Shown here: positions 15,997 through 24,834 of the stretch, piece after piece
How positions within the stretch are numbered: position 1 is the stretch's first letter
Layout: each line of letters opens with the position of its first letter
From: Pseudomonas delhiensis
GTDB lineage: Bacteria; Pseudomonadota; Gammaproteobacteria; Pseudomonadales; Pseudomonadaceae
Direction of reading: 5' to 3'
Length of the DNA stretch: 64,000 bases
NCBI RefSeq assembly: GCF_900187975.1
Contig: NZ_FZPC01000007.1
Span: 1 to 64,000, forward strand
Program-made: the position numbers and the translations under genes
The notes under the pieces: generated by a model
Told to the model about the DNA's origin: nothing
The model's database searches: none
The model's input: only the letters and a program-made list of their open reading frames with translations

Positions 15997-18900
15997 GGGC
16001 ATTCACCAGTGCCTGGATGCTGTCGAGCAGCTCGGATTCCTGGTAGGGCTTGCCCAGGTAGCGGTTGACGCCGATGGCCAGGGCCCGATCGCGGTGCTTC
16101 TCGCCGGTACGCGAGGTGATCATGATGATCGGCAGGTCCTTCAGGCGTTCGTCGTGGCGCACCAGGGTGGCCACCTCGAAGCCGTCCATGCGCGGCATCT
16201 CGATGTCCAGCAGCATGATGTCGGGCTTGTGTTCCTGCAGCTGGGCGATGGCGTCGACACCGTCCTTGGCGGTCAGCACGTTCATGCCGTTGCGCTCCAG
16301 CAGGCGGCTGGTGACCTTGCGCACGGTGACCGAGTCGTCCACCACCATGACCAGGGTCGGGCGCTGCTGCTCGCTGTCCGCCTGCGGCGCGCTGGGCAGC
16401 GCGCGGCGCGGCTGGGCATGCAGGGCGAGGCTGGCCAGGCGGGCGCGGATGGTCGCCAGCAGGTCGAGGATCACCACCACGCGGCCGTCGCCGAGGATGG
16501 TCGCGCCGGAAATGCCGCTGACCCCGGCGAACTGCGCGCCCAGGCTCTTCACCACGATCTCGCGGGAGCCGGCCAGGGCATCCACCTGCACCGCCACGGC
16601 ATGTTCCGCGGAGCGCACCAGGATCACCGGCAGCGGCAGCGACTGGCCCACCAGCTTGGGCTGCTGGCCGTTGTTCAGCAGGTCGCCCAGGTACTTCAGC
16701 TCGTAGTCCTGGCCGGCATATTCGAAGTGCGGCGCATGGCCCTGCCTGCCGCCTTCCTCGTAGAGGGCCTCCAGCTCGTAGGGCGAGACGCGGACGATGC
16801 CCTCGATGGTGTTCAGCGGCACGGCGTACAGGTCCTCGCCGGAAAGCACCATGAGCGCGCGGTTCACCGACACGGTGAAGGGCAGGCGGATGGCGAAGCG
16901 GGTGCCCTTGCCCGGCTCCGACTGGATGCTCATGGAGCCGCCGAGCTGCTTGACCTCGGCGTTGACCACGTCCAGGCCGACGCCGCGCCCGGAAATCTGC
17001 GTGAGCTTCTCGGCGGTGCTGAAGCCGGCCTCGAGGATGAACTGCAGCACCTCGTGGTCGGAAAGCTCGGCATCGGCCGCCATCAGCCCGCGCTCGACGG
17101 CCTTGCGGCGCACCGCGTCGAGGCGGATGCCGCCACCGTCGTCGGCCAGGCTGAGGAGGATGTCGCCGCCCTCGCGGCCCAGCTCCAGGCGGATGCTGCC
17201 GGCCTCCGGCTTGCCGGCGGCGCGGCGCGCGTCGGCGGATTCGATGCCATGGTCGACGGCGTTGCGCAGCATGTGCTCCAGGGGCGCGACTATGCGCTCC
17301 AGCACGGTGCGGTCCATTTCCCCTTCGGCGTTGCCGACGATGAACTCCACCTGCTTGCCCAGTTCGCCGGCGACCTGCCGGACGATCCGCCGCAGGCGCG
17401 GCACCAGGCGGTCGAAGGGCACCATGCGGGTGCGCATCAGGCCTTCCTGCAGCTCGGTGTTCACCCGCGCCTGCTGCAGCAGCAGGGTCTCGGCGTCGCG
17501 GTTCTTCGCGGCCAGGGTTTCCTTGAGGTCGAACAGGTCGGACGCGGACTCGAACAGCGCGCGGGACAACTGCTGCAGTTGCGAGTAGCGGTCCATTTCC
17601 AGCGGGTCGAAGTCCTCGTAGCCGGCGCGCTCGGCGTCGGCCTGGTGGCGCGAGAGAATCTGCGCCTGGGTCTCGGTGTCGAGGCGGCGCAGCTGGTCGC
17701 GCACCCGCTCGATGGTGGCGTCCATCTCCGTGAGGGTCGAGCCGACGTCGCTCACCTGCTGCTCGACGCGGCCACGGAAGATGGAGGTTTCGCCGGCCAG
17801 GTTGACCAGGTTCTCCAACAGCGGCGCCGGGACCTTCACCAGCTCCTGCGGGGCGCGCCGCGCGGCGGCCTGCTGCGCGGCCTCCTGGGCGCGCTGGACG
17901 AAGGGCAGCACCTTGGGCGCCTCGCTGCGCGGCGGCTCGGCGACGGCCATGATGGCGCCGGCGGCCAGGACCGGCAGCGGCGCCTCGACCGGCTCCGGCT
18001 CGCTGGCGGGCGGCGGCGTGACGGCCGCGGCGCTCTCCGCGGCGGCATCGGCCTCGCCGACCTGCTGGCGCAGGTGGTCCACTTCGTTCTGCAGGCCGTC
18101 GAAGCCCGACTGCACGTCGAGCAGCAGGCTGTCCGGCCAGGGCGCGCCCTGACGCTGGGCTTCGGTGAGGTGTTCCTCGAGGTCGTGGGCGAGGTCGCCG
18201 AGGGCGTTCTGCCCGGCCAGCCGAGCGCCGCCCTTGAGGGTGTGGAGGATGCGCAGCAGCTCGTCGAGGGCGCCGTGGTCGCCATCGGCGTCCCAGCGGC
18301 CCAGGGCGTGCTCCATGCCTTCGAGCAGGTCGTCGGCTTCTTCCAGGAAGATGTCGATGATGTCCGCCGCCGGCTCGTCGCCGCCCAGCAGGGTCGAGGC
18401 CAGCGGCTGCAGGCTGACGCTGCTGGGCATGCTCAGCTGTTCGTCGGGGTTGGCGCGGAAGTCGCGGATCGCCGCGATCAGCGACTCGCCCTCGGGAACC
18501 GGCCGCCGGCCCTGCACCGCCTCGAGCATTTCCGCCAGGCGGTCGTGGCAGCGCTGGAGCAGCGCGAAGAGCCCGTCGCTGGCGCGCAGGCGCCCGCCGC
18601 AGAGGCCTTCGTAGAGGTATTCCAACTCGTGGGCGAGGTCGCCGATGGGGCGGATCTCGGCCATGCGCGCGCCGCCCTTGAGGGTATGCAGGTCACGCTG
18701 CAGGGCCTCGAGCTCGACGCCGTTGTCGACGTTGCCCATCCAGCGCTGCAGCGCGCCGGCCGCGCTTTCCAGGATGTCGAAGCCTTCCTCGAGGAAGATG
18801 TCCACCAGTTCCTGGTCGTGCACTTCCAGCGGTTCGAACGCCGGCTTCGCCGCGGGTCCGGCGTCGTCGGCCCGTTCCAGGGCCTGGGCGCTTGGGTCGC

Positions 18901-21900
18901 TTTCCACCTCGTGGAGGAAGGTGGCGAGGTCGATCTCCTCCAGCACGGGACCGGTCGCCCCGGGCGCCGCGCTTTCGCTTTCCGGTTCGGGCTCCGACTC
19001 GGCTTCGGTCCCGTCCACGACCGGCTGCGGCGGCTCGTCCAGCAGCGGTTCGGCTTCGGCTTCGGCTTCGGCTTCGGCTTCGGCTTCGGCTTCGGCTTCG
19101 GCTTCGGCTTCGGCTTCGGCTTCGGCTTCGGCTTCGGCTTCGGCTTCAGGCTGGTGCTCGGCCGGCGCGGCGGTCAAGGCCGTTTCGGGGTTCTGGCGGA
19201 AGGCGCGGATGCGCTGGATCAGGTCGTCGGGGTCGGTCAGCGGCTGCCCGGCCTGCAGTTGGTCGAGCTGTTGCGCCAGGCAGTCGTGGCAGGCCTGGAG
19301 CAGCCCGAGGAGGCCGGGGTTGGCCTGGAAACGGCCATCGAGCAGGCCTTCGTAGAGCGACTCCAGTTCATGGGAAAGGTCGCCGATCTCGCGAATCTCG
19401 GCCATGCGCGCGCCACCCTTGAGGGTGTGCAGGTCGCGCTGCAGGGTGGACAGCGGGGCTGCCACGTCCGGGGCCTGGGCCCACTGGGCCAGGGCCTGGC
19501 CGGCGCTGTCGAGGATGTCCACGGCCTCTTCGAGGAAGATCGCCACCATTTCCTCGTCCAGCGTCGGCGCCACGCCGGACGTGCGCACGGCCTCCGGCTC
19601 GGCGGGCGCGGGCTCCGCCGCCCCGGCGAGCGGCGCCGCCGGCCATTGCAGGCCTTCGGGCAGGTCTTCCGGGGCGGTGGGACGGTCGAGCAGCAGCTCC
19701 TCGTCTTCCAGCGGGAAGTCGTCGGCGGTGAGCTGGTCGAGGTCGATGAATTCGCTCTCGCCTTCCACTTCCGCCGGCGCCGGCGCGGAAGCCTCGTCGG
19801 CCGCCGGGGCCGGTGCTTCGAGCAGGCGGTGCAGGGCCTCGACCTGCTGCGGGCAGGCGCTGACCTGCAACGCGGCGGCCACCTGGTCCATCATGCCGAT
19901 CAGCGCCTCGTGGGCGTCCTCGGCGGCGCCGAAGAAATCGTCGCCCACCGCCAGCCGGCCCTGCTGCACCGCGCCGTAGACGGCCAGCAGCGCCTCGCAC
20001 AGCTCGGCCATCTGCGGCAGCTCGGCCTGCTGCGCGCCCTTGGCCAGGGTCGCCAGCTCGTCGTGCAGGGCGTCCAGTTCCTGGCTTTCATGGGGGTGTT
20101 CGCGCCAGCGGCCGAGCAGGTCCTCGGCGTCCAGCAGGATGTTCATGCCCTCGGCGAGGAACAGGCCGAGCATCTGCGGGTCACCGGCGCTCTCGCCGCT
20201 TTCGCCGCGGCGCTTGGCCTCCGCGGCCTCCAGGCGCTCCTGCTGGACCTGGGCGATGCGCCGCAGCAACTCGTCGCCGCCGTCGATGCGCGCCAGCGGG
20301 CGGCCGGCGTCCAGTTGCTGCAGGCCGACCCTGAGCAGGCGCCCTGCCTCGCGCAGCAGTTCGGCCTCGCGCAGGTCGACCTGCAGCAGGTTGGTCTTGA
20401 ACTCCTTCACCAGCCGCTCCAGCGGCGTGGCGATTTCCGCGATCGGCAGGATGCCGGCCATGTGCGCGCTGCCCTTGAGGGTGTGCAGGGCACGCTGCAG
20501 GTCGTCGGTGACCGGCTGGGGCAACTCGCGTTCGCAGTCGGCGAGGAAGCCGCCGAGGGTCTCCAGGTGGGTCTCGGCCTCGTTGCGGAAGATTTCCAGC
20601 AGTTGCGGGTCGAGGCCTTCGTCCAGGGCCGCGGCTTCCAGCACGGGCTCCAGCGCCGCCTCGGCCGCCGGGGTTTCCCCGCCTTCCGGCGGCGGCACCG
20701 GCTCGCCCTTGGCCAGGGCGTGGGCGGTGGCGGCGAGCTGGTCGACATCGTCGCGCTGGCGCTGCGCGCTGGCGGCGAACTCGTCCACCAGCGCCGGCAT
20801 CAGTGCCACCACGTCGCCCACCACCTGCAGCACCGGCGCGCTGGCCGCGATGCTGCGGTCGAGCACGCGGTTGAGCAGGTTCTCGATGGACCAGGCCAGT
20901 TCGCCGACCACCAGCGCCCGGACCATGCGCCCGCTGCCCTTGAGGGTGTGGAAGGCGCGGCGGATCTCGGTCAGCGCCTCGCGGTCGTCGGTATCGGCCT
21001 GCCAGCGCGGCAGGTATTCGTTGATGGTCTCCAGGACCTCGCCGGCTTCCTCGATGAAGACCTCGCGCAGTTCCTCGTCCACCGGCTCCTCGTCGGCCGG
21101 CGGCGGCAGCAGGCTGGGCGGCACCTCGCGGGCCGGCGGGTTGATCGCCTGGGCCGGGGTTGCCATCACCTCGGCCAGGGACAGCGGCCTGGCCACCTCC
21201 GGCTCGGCCGCGGGCTCGGCCGGCGGCGTCGGCAGCTCGACCTCGGGCAGGTCCAGCGCGGCCATGTCCAGGGCTTCCCAGGCCTGGTCGGCGGCACTGG
21301 GCTGGGCGACGGCCGGGGCCTCGTCGAGGTCCGGGGAGGATAGCTCGGGTAGCCCTTCCGCCAGCGGCTCGAGCGCATCGAGCGGGGCGTCCAGCGCCAG
21401 CGTGGGCAGCTCCCCGGCCGCCGGTGGCTCGTCGGCTAGGGGCTCCAGGCTCCACTCGCCCAGGCTCGGTGCGACGTCGCCGGGTTGCGGGGCGTCGAAC
21501 GAGAGGTCCCATTCGAGTTCGCCGGCCGACGCCGGCAGGCTGGTTTCCGGCTCGGCACCGGCATCCAGGGCCGGCAGCTCGTCCAGGCTCCACGTCGTAT
21601 CGGGGGCGGAGGGGGTTTCTTCGTCCAGCGTCCACTGGATTTCGCCTTCCGCGGCAGCGGGGCTCGCGGCGGCCTCCAGGCCCGGCAGGTCGTCGAGGGT
21701 CCAGGAGTCGCCGGCGGCCGCCAGGCCGGGCGCGGCATCGGCGGCCTTCAGCGCGTCCGGGCTGTCCAGGGACAGGCCCTGGTCCAGCGACCAGCCCTGC
21801 TCCAACGGCTCGGCGGGCTGCTCCAGCGGCGCGTCGAGGCTGAAATCGACGCCGGCATCGTCGAGCGCCGGGGCCTCGGGCTCGGCCAGGGTCCAGTTGT

Positions 21901-23893
21901 CGTCGGAGACCAGCAACGGCGCCTCGACGTCCTCGCGGATCGGCGCCGCTTCCTCGGTGGCCGGCAGGTCCCAGGAAAGCTCGTCGCCGGCTTGGGCGAG
22001 ATCGCCGGCATTGGCCGGCTCCCAATCGGGTTCGGCGGCGAAGGCCTGCGCGGCCTCCGGCACTATGCCATCGGGCGCCTGCAGTTCGTCGACGGCGCCC
22101 TGCTCCGCCAGCACGTCGGCGGCGGCGCTGCTCGCCAGCAGGTCGATTTCCGCCAGCGTCTCGTCCGCCGGGGCGGCGGGCGTGGGCGCATCCAGGATGG
22201 AAGGCCGCGGCTTGAGCGGGTAGCCCAGCTGATCCAGGCTCTCCTCGGCGACGTCGAGGATCAGCTCGCCGGAGCTACCCTGGTCCTCGGAGAGGCGTTC
22301 GAGGTAGTACTCCACGCCGGTGATGGCGTCGGCCAGGGTGTCCAGGCTGTGCCAGTCCGGCACCGCCTGGCGCGCCAGCAGCTGTTCCTGGATGTAGCGG
22401 TTGCAGGCTTCCAGCAGCCGCGCCGCGCGGCCCTGGTCGATCATTTCCAGGCCACCGCGGACCTGGGTCAGCAACTCCGGCACCCGCGCCAGGTGCTCGT
22501 GGTTCCACTGCGAGGCGATGAACTCGATGATGGCGTCCTTGGCCAGCTCCAGGCCGTTGCGCGCCTCCTTGATCACCACCTGGTGGATCTGCGCCACGTC
22601 GGTGGTCGGCAGGCGGCTCTCCTCGTCGCCGTGTTCCTCGCTGGGCCCGGCCATGCCGGCCAGGGTGGCCTCGACGTAGAGCAGCGCGCCGGCGACGTCC
22701 ATCAGGGTCGCGTCGCTGGGCTCGCGGCGCCCGTCGGCCAGGGCGCCGACCACTTCGAGCTGGTCGAGGATCACCCGGCGCGGCTGGCCGAAGCCGAGCA
22801 CCGCCAGGGTGTCGGCGATCTGCTTGAGCGGCGTCACCAGGGCCTGCAGGTCCGCCACCGCGGAGCGGTCGCTGCGCACGAAGAGGTCGAGGCTGTCCTT
22901 GACCCGCACCAGCTCCTCGCACAGGGCGCCGACCACCGAGCGCATGGCGTCGCGATCGGGGCCGGCCAGGCGGGCGCGTTCCTCGTCCACCACGGCGGCG
23001 CCGGGCAGCGCCTCGTCCAGGCGGTATTCGTCCTTGACCTCGCGCACCTTGGGCGACTGGTCGGAGGCCTTGGCCACGTAGAACAGCAGGTTCTTCACCA
23101 GTTCGTCGGGCGCCGCCTGGTTCATGCCGTCGGCGCCCTCCTCGACCAGGCGCTTGAACTCGCGGTCGACCTGGCGCAGCAGGTTGCGCACCGTGGTGCC
23201 GTTGGCGATGCTGCCGTTGGCCAGGCCCTCGACCATGGCCGAGGCGATGGTCCACAGGCGGCCCAGCGGGGCCTCCCGGCACAGCGATTCGAGGCGGGCG
23301 AAGACCCGCGCCATGTAGCCCAGGTTGGTCGGCAGGTCCTGGTTGCGGATCACCCCGACCAGCGCCACCTGCAGCATCTGCCGCAGCTTGCGCAGCAGCA
23401 CCGGCAACTCGGAGGTGCGCAGGCGCGCCAGGGCGTCGTGGGGCAGCAGCGGCTTGCCGCCGGACAGGTCGGGGGCGAACAGGCTGGTTTCCGAGAGCAG
23501 CTTCTCGCCGCGGGCGGCGCGCAGGTCGTTGAGCAGCGGCAGCACCACCATCGGCAGGTCGCGGCGGGCGCTCTGGATGCGGTCGAGGTACACCGGCAAC
23601 TGCAGGATGGCCTGCATCAGCACTTCCAGGGCCTCGCCCTGGCTGGGCACGCGCTGGTCGATCAGCGCCTGGGTGAGCTGCTCCATTTCCTCGGCGAGCA
23701 GGGCGGCGCCATAGAACTCCACCATCTGCAGGGTGCCCCGCACCTGGTGGACGTGGGCCAGGCAGAAGCCCATGCGCGTGGGGTCCTGCGGGTTCTCGAC
23801 GAACGCCTCCAGGGCTTGCCGCGCCTGCTTGAGGGTTTCGGCGATCTCGCCTTTCACCCATTCCAGGGCGACATAATCGTGCCGATCACCCAT
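15989..23893 (-). CDS. chpA: Giant hybrid chemotaxis kinase ChpA
   Basis: ChpA is the histidine kinase of the Pil-Chp pathway, which phosphorylates PilG and PilH and controls twitching and cAMP. The start at 23893 gives MGDRHDYVALEW, as in P. aeruginosa, with GGAG before it. At 2634 residues it is about 160 longer than PAO1 ChpA (2472). Domains: N-terminal Hpt with HVHQVRG near 47; five canonical HTLKG Hpt domains near 978, 1135, 1486, 1733 and 1881; a degenerate Hpt with ATLAKG near 1283. The CheA dimer/ATPase core spans about 2015-2350 (HMLRNAVDHG, DDGGGIRLD, GRGVGLDVV). A CheW-like part and a C-terminal receiver with LLDIEMPRMDGFE follow. Two low-complexity linkers are unusual: a Trp-x-Leu repeat region (about 635-880) and an Ala-Glu run (about 1583-1615). 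Confidence 0.96.
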   Translation of the reverse strand: MGDRHDYVALEWVKGEIAETLKQARQALEAFVENPQDPTRMGFCLAHVHQVRGTLQMVEFYGAALLAEEMEQLTQALIDQRVPSQGEALEVLMQAILQLPVYLDRIQSARRDLPMVVLPLLNDLRAARGEKLLSETSLFAPDLSGGKPLLPHDALARLRTSELPVLLRKLRQMLQVALVGVIRNQDLPTNLGYMARVFARLESLCREAPLGRLWTIASAMVEGLANGSIANGTTVRNLLRQVDREFKRLVEEGADGMNQAAPDELVKNLLFYVAKASDQSPKVREVKDEYRLDEALPGAAVVDEERARLAGPDRDAMRSVVGALCEELVRVKDSLDLFVRSDRSAVADLQALVTPLKQIADTLAVLGFGQPRRVILDQLEVVGALADGRREPSDATLMDVAGALLYVEATLAGMAGPSEEHGDEESRLPTTDVAQIHQVVIKEARNGLELAKDAIIEFIASQWNHEHLARVPELLTQVRGGLEMIDQGRAARLLEACNRYIQEQLLARQAVPDWHSLDTLADAITGVEYYLERLSEDQGSSGELILDVAEESLDQLGYPLKPRPSILDAPTPAAPADETLAEIDLLASSAAADVLAEQGAVDELQAPDGIVPEAAQAFAAEPDWEPANAGDLAQAGDELSWDLPATEEAAPIREDVEAPLLVSDDNWTLAEPEAPALDDAGVDFSLDAPLEQPAEPLEQGWSLDQGLSLDSPDALKAADAAPGLAAAGDSWTLDDLPGLEAAASPAAAEGEIQWTLDEETPSAPDTTWSLDELPALDAGAEPETSLPASAGELEWDLSFDAPQPGDVAPSLGEWSLEPLADEPPAAGELPTLALDAPLDALEPLAEGLPELSSPDLDEAPAVAQPSAADQAWEALDMAALDLPEVELPTPPAEPAAEPEVARPLSLAEVMATPAQAINPPAREVPPSLLPPPADEEPVDEELREVFIEEAGEVLETINEYLPRWQADTDDREALTEIRRAFHTLKGSGRMVRALVVGELAWSIENLLNRVLDRSIAASAPVLQVVGDVVALMPALVDEFAASAQRQRDDVDQLAATAHALAKGEPVPPPEGGETPAAEAALEPVLEAAALDEGLDPQLLEIFRNEAETHLETLGGFLADCERELPQPVTDDLQRALHTLKGSAHMAGILPIAEIATPLERLVKEFKTNLLQVDLREAELLREAGRLLRVGLQQLDAGRPLARIDGGDELLRRIAQVQQERLEAAEAKRRGESGESAGDPQMLGLFLAEGMNILLDAEDLLGRWREHPHESQELDALHDELATLAKGAQQAELPQMAELCEALLAVYGAVQQGRLAVGDDFFGAAEDAHEALIGMMDQVAAALQVSACPQQVEALHRLLEAPAPAADEASAPAPAEVEGESEFIDLDQLTADDFPLEDEELLLDRPTAPEDLPEGLQWPAAPLAGAAEPAPAEPEAVRTSGVAPTLDEEMVAIFLEEAVDILDSAGQALAQWAQAPDVAAPLSTLQRDLHTLKGGARMAEIREIGDLSHELESLYEGLLDGRFQANPGLLGLLQACHDCLAQQLDQLQAGQPLTDPDDLIQRIRAFRQNPETALTAAPAEHQPEAEAEAEAEAEAEAEAEAEAEAEAEAEAEAEAEPLLDEPPQPVVDGTEAESEPEPESESAAPGATGPVLEEIDLATFLHEVESDPSAQALERADDAGPAAKPAFEPLEVHDQELVDIFLEEGFDILESAAGALQRWMGNVDNGVELEALQRDLHTLKGGARMAEIRPIGDLAHELEYLYEGLCGGRLRASDGLFALLQRCHDRLAEMLEAVQGRRPVPEGESLIAAIRDFRANPDEQLSMPSSVSLQPLASTLLGGDEPAADIIDIFLEEADDLLEGMEHALGRWDADGDHGALDELLRILHTLKGGARLAGQNALGDLAHDLEEHLTEAQRQGAPWPDSLLLDVQSGFDGLQNEVDHLRQQVGEADAAAESAAAVTPPPASEPEPVEAPLPVLAAGAIMAVAEPPRSEAPKVLPFVQRAQEAAQQAAARRAPQELVKVPAPLLENLVNLAGETSIFRGRVEQQVSDVGSTLTEMDATIERVRDQLRRLDTETQAQILSRHQADAERAGYEDFDPLEMDRYSQLQQLSRALFESASDLFDLKETLAAKNRDAETLLLQQARVNTELQEGLMRTRMVPFDRLVPRLRRIVRQVAGELGKQVEFIVGNAEGEMDRTVLERIVAPLEHMLRNAVDHGIESADARRAAGKPEAGSIRLELGREGGDILLSLADDGGGIRLDAVRRKAVERGLMAADAELSDHEVLQFILEAGFSTAEKLTQISGRGVGLDVVNAEVKQLGGSMSIQSEPGKGTRFAIRLPFTVSVNRALMVLSGEDLYAVPLNTIEGIVRVSPYELEALYEEGGRQGHAPHFEYAGQDYELKYLGDLLNNGQQPKLVGQSLPLPVILVRSAEHAVAVQVDALAGSREIVVKSLGAQFAGVSGISGATILGDGRVVVILDLLATIRARLASLALHAQPRRALPSAPQADSEQQRPTLVMVVDDSVTVRKVTSRLLERNGMNVLTAKDGVDAIAQLQEHKPDIMLLDIEMPRMDGFEVATLVRHDERLKDLPIIMITSRTGEKHRDRALAIGVNRYLGKPYQESELLDSIQALVNAHA
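19051..19146. repeat. Hexanucleotide microsatellite, 16 perfect CGGCTT units, inside chpA
   Basis: Sixteen exact copies of CGGCTT follow each other without interruption. They encode alternating Glu-Ala in ChpA, between the HTLKG domains near residues 1486 and 1733. The unit length is a multiple of three, so gain or loss of copies changes linker length without shifting the frame. Flanking copies are degenerate (CGGTT before, CAGG after). Confidence 0.95.
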
Positions 23894-23917
23894 AGCCACT
23901 CCACTCATGTGTCTGTG

Positions 23918-24793
23918 TCATCCCTTCCGGGTAAAGGCCAGAACCCGCTCGTCGGCCACCGGCACCAGGTCCGGGTGCTGCCATTCGGCCACCTCGCCAA
24001 CGCCTATCACCAGCAGCCCACCCGGCGCCAGGCGCTCGGCCAGGCGGTTGAGGATGTCCCGGCGCCGCCAGCGGCGGAAGTAGATCAACAGGTTCTGACA
24101 GAAGATCACGTCCAGGCCGGACATGGGCGCCTGCCCCAGGTCCAGCACGTTCAATCGCGTACAGCACACCCGCTCGGCCAGCTCGGGTCGTACCCGGTAG
24201 CGGCCGTCGGCCTCTTCCCGGAAATAGCGTTGCTTCAGTTCGTCCTCGACATCCGCCAGCTTGCGCGCCGGGTACAGCCCCTCGCGGGCCTTGCCCAGGG
24301 CGCTGAGGCTGATGTCGGTGCCGCTCACCCCGTACAGCGCCGGCAGCTCCAGTTCGCGCAGCGCCTCGGCGACCACCATGGCCAGCGAGTAGGGTTCCTC
24401 GCCGCTGGAACAGCCCACGCTCCACAGCGCCAGCGGCCGCCCCAGCGCCGGCAGGCGCTCGCGGACGTAGCCGGCGAGCAGCTCGAAGGACGCAAGGTGG
24501 CGGAAGAAGCGGGTTTCCTGGACGGTCAGGCGGTCCAGCAGGTTCGACCACTCCACCGCGCCCCGCGGGCCATCGGTGACCTGGCGGTAGTAGCTGGCGT
24601 AGTCGCCGATGCCCAATTCGCGCATGCGCGCGCCCAGGCTGGTCTGCAGGAAGGTCCGGCGCTGTTCGTTGACCACCACGCCGGTGCGTTCTTCCAGCAG
24701 AGCCTGCCAGTCGCGGAACTCCGCCGCCGACATGTCGGCCAACGGCTGCAACGACCAGACGCCAGTTGCCTGCATGTCGCGCCTCTCGCTCAA
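23918..24793 (-). CDS. pilK: CheR-type methyltransferase PilK
   Basis: PilK methylates glutamates on the PilJ receptor using S-adenosylmethionine, for adaptation. The 291-residue protein has the same length as in P. aeruginosa. The N-terminal CheR helical domain (LLEERTGVVVNEQRRTFLQTSL) is followed by the methyltransferase fold. That fold has the binding motif WSVGCSSGEEPYSLAM, the acidic SGTDISLSAL and the family motif CQNLLIYFRRW. The start at 24793 (MSERRD) is used; an ATG six codons later is an alternative. It lies 41 bp after pilJ and 24 bp before chpA. Confidence 0.94.
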   Translation of the reverse strand: MSERRDMQATGVWSLQPLADMSAAEFRDWQALLEERTGVVVNEQRRTFLQTSLGARMRELGIGDYASYYRQVTDGPRGAVEWSNLLDRLTVQETRFFRHLASFELLAGYVRERLPALGRPLALWSVGCSSGEEPYSLAMVVAEALRELELPALYGVSGTDISLSALGKAREGLYPARKLADVEDELKQRYFREEADGRYRVRPELAERVCCTRLNVLDLGQAPMSGLDVIFCQNLLIYFRRWRRRDILNRLAERLAPGGLLVIGVGEVAEWQHPDLVPVADERVLAFTRKG

Positions 24794-24834
24794 GACTGTC
24801 GTGCGCGGTGCCCTTCAGCCCCGCGCACCTCCGC

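Noticed and set aside
15953..21343. 1796-codon open frame antisense to chpA
   Set aside because: It is a codon-bias shadow: ChpA on the other strand has clear Hpt, kinase and receiver domains, and the antisense product has only low-complexity Gly/Gln/His/Val sequence without a domain.
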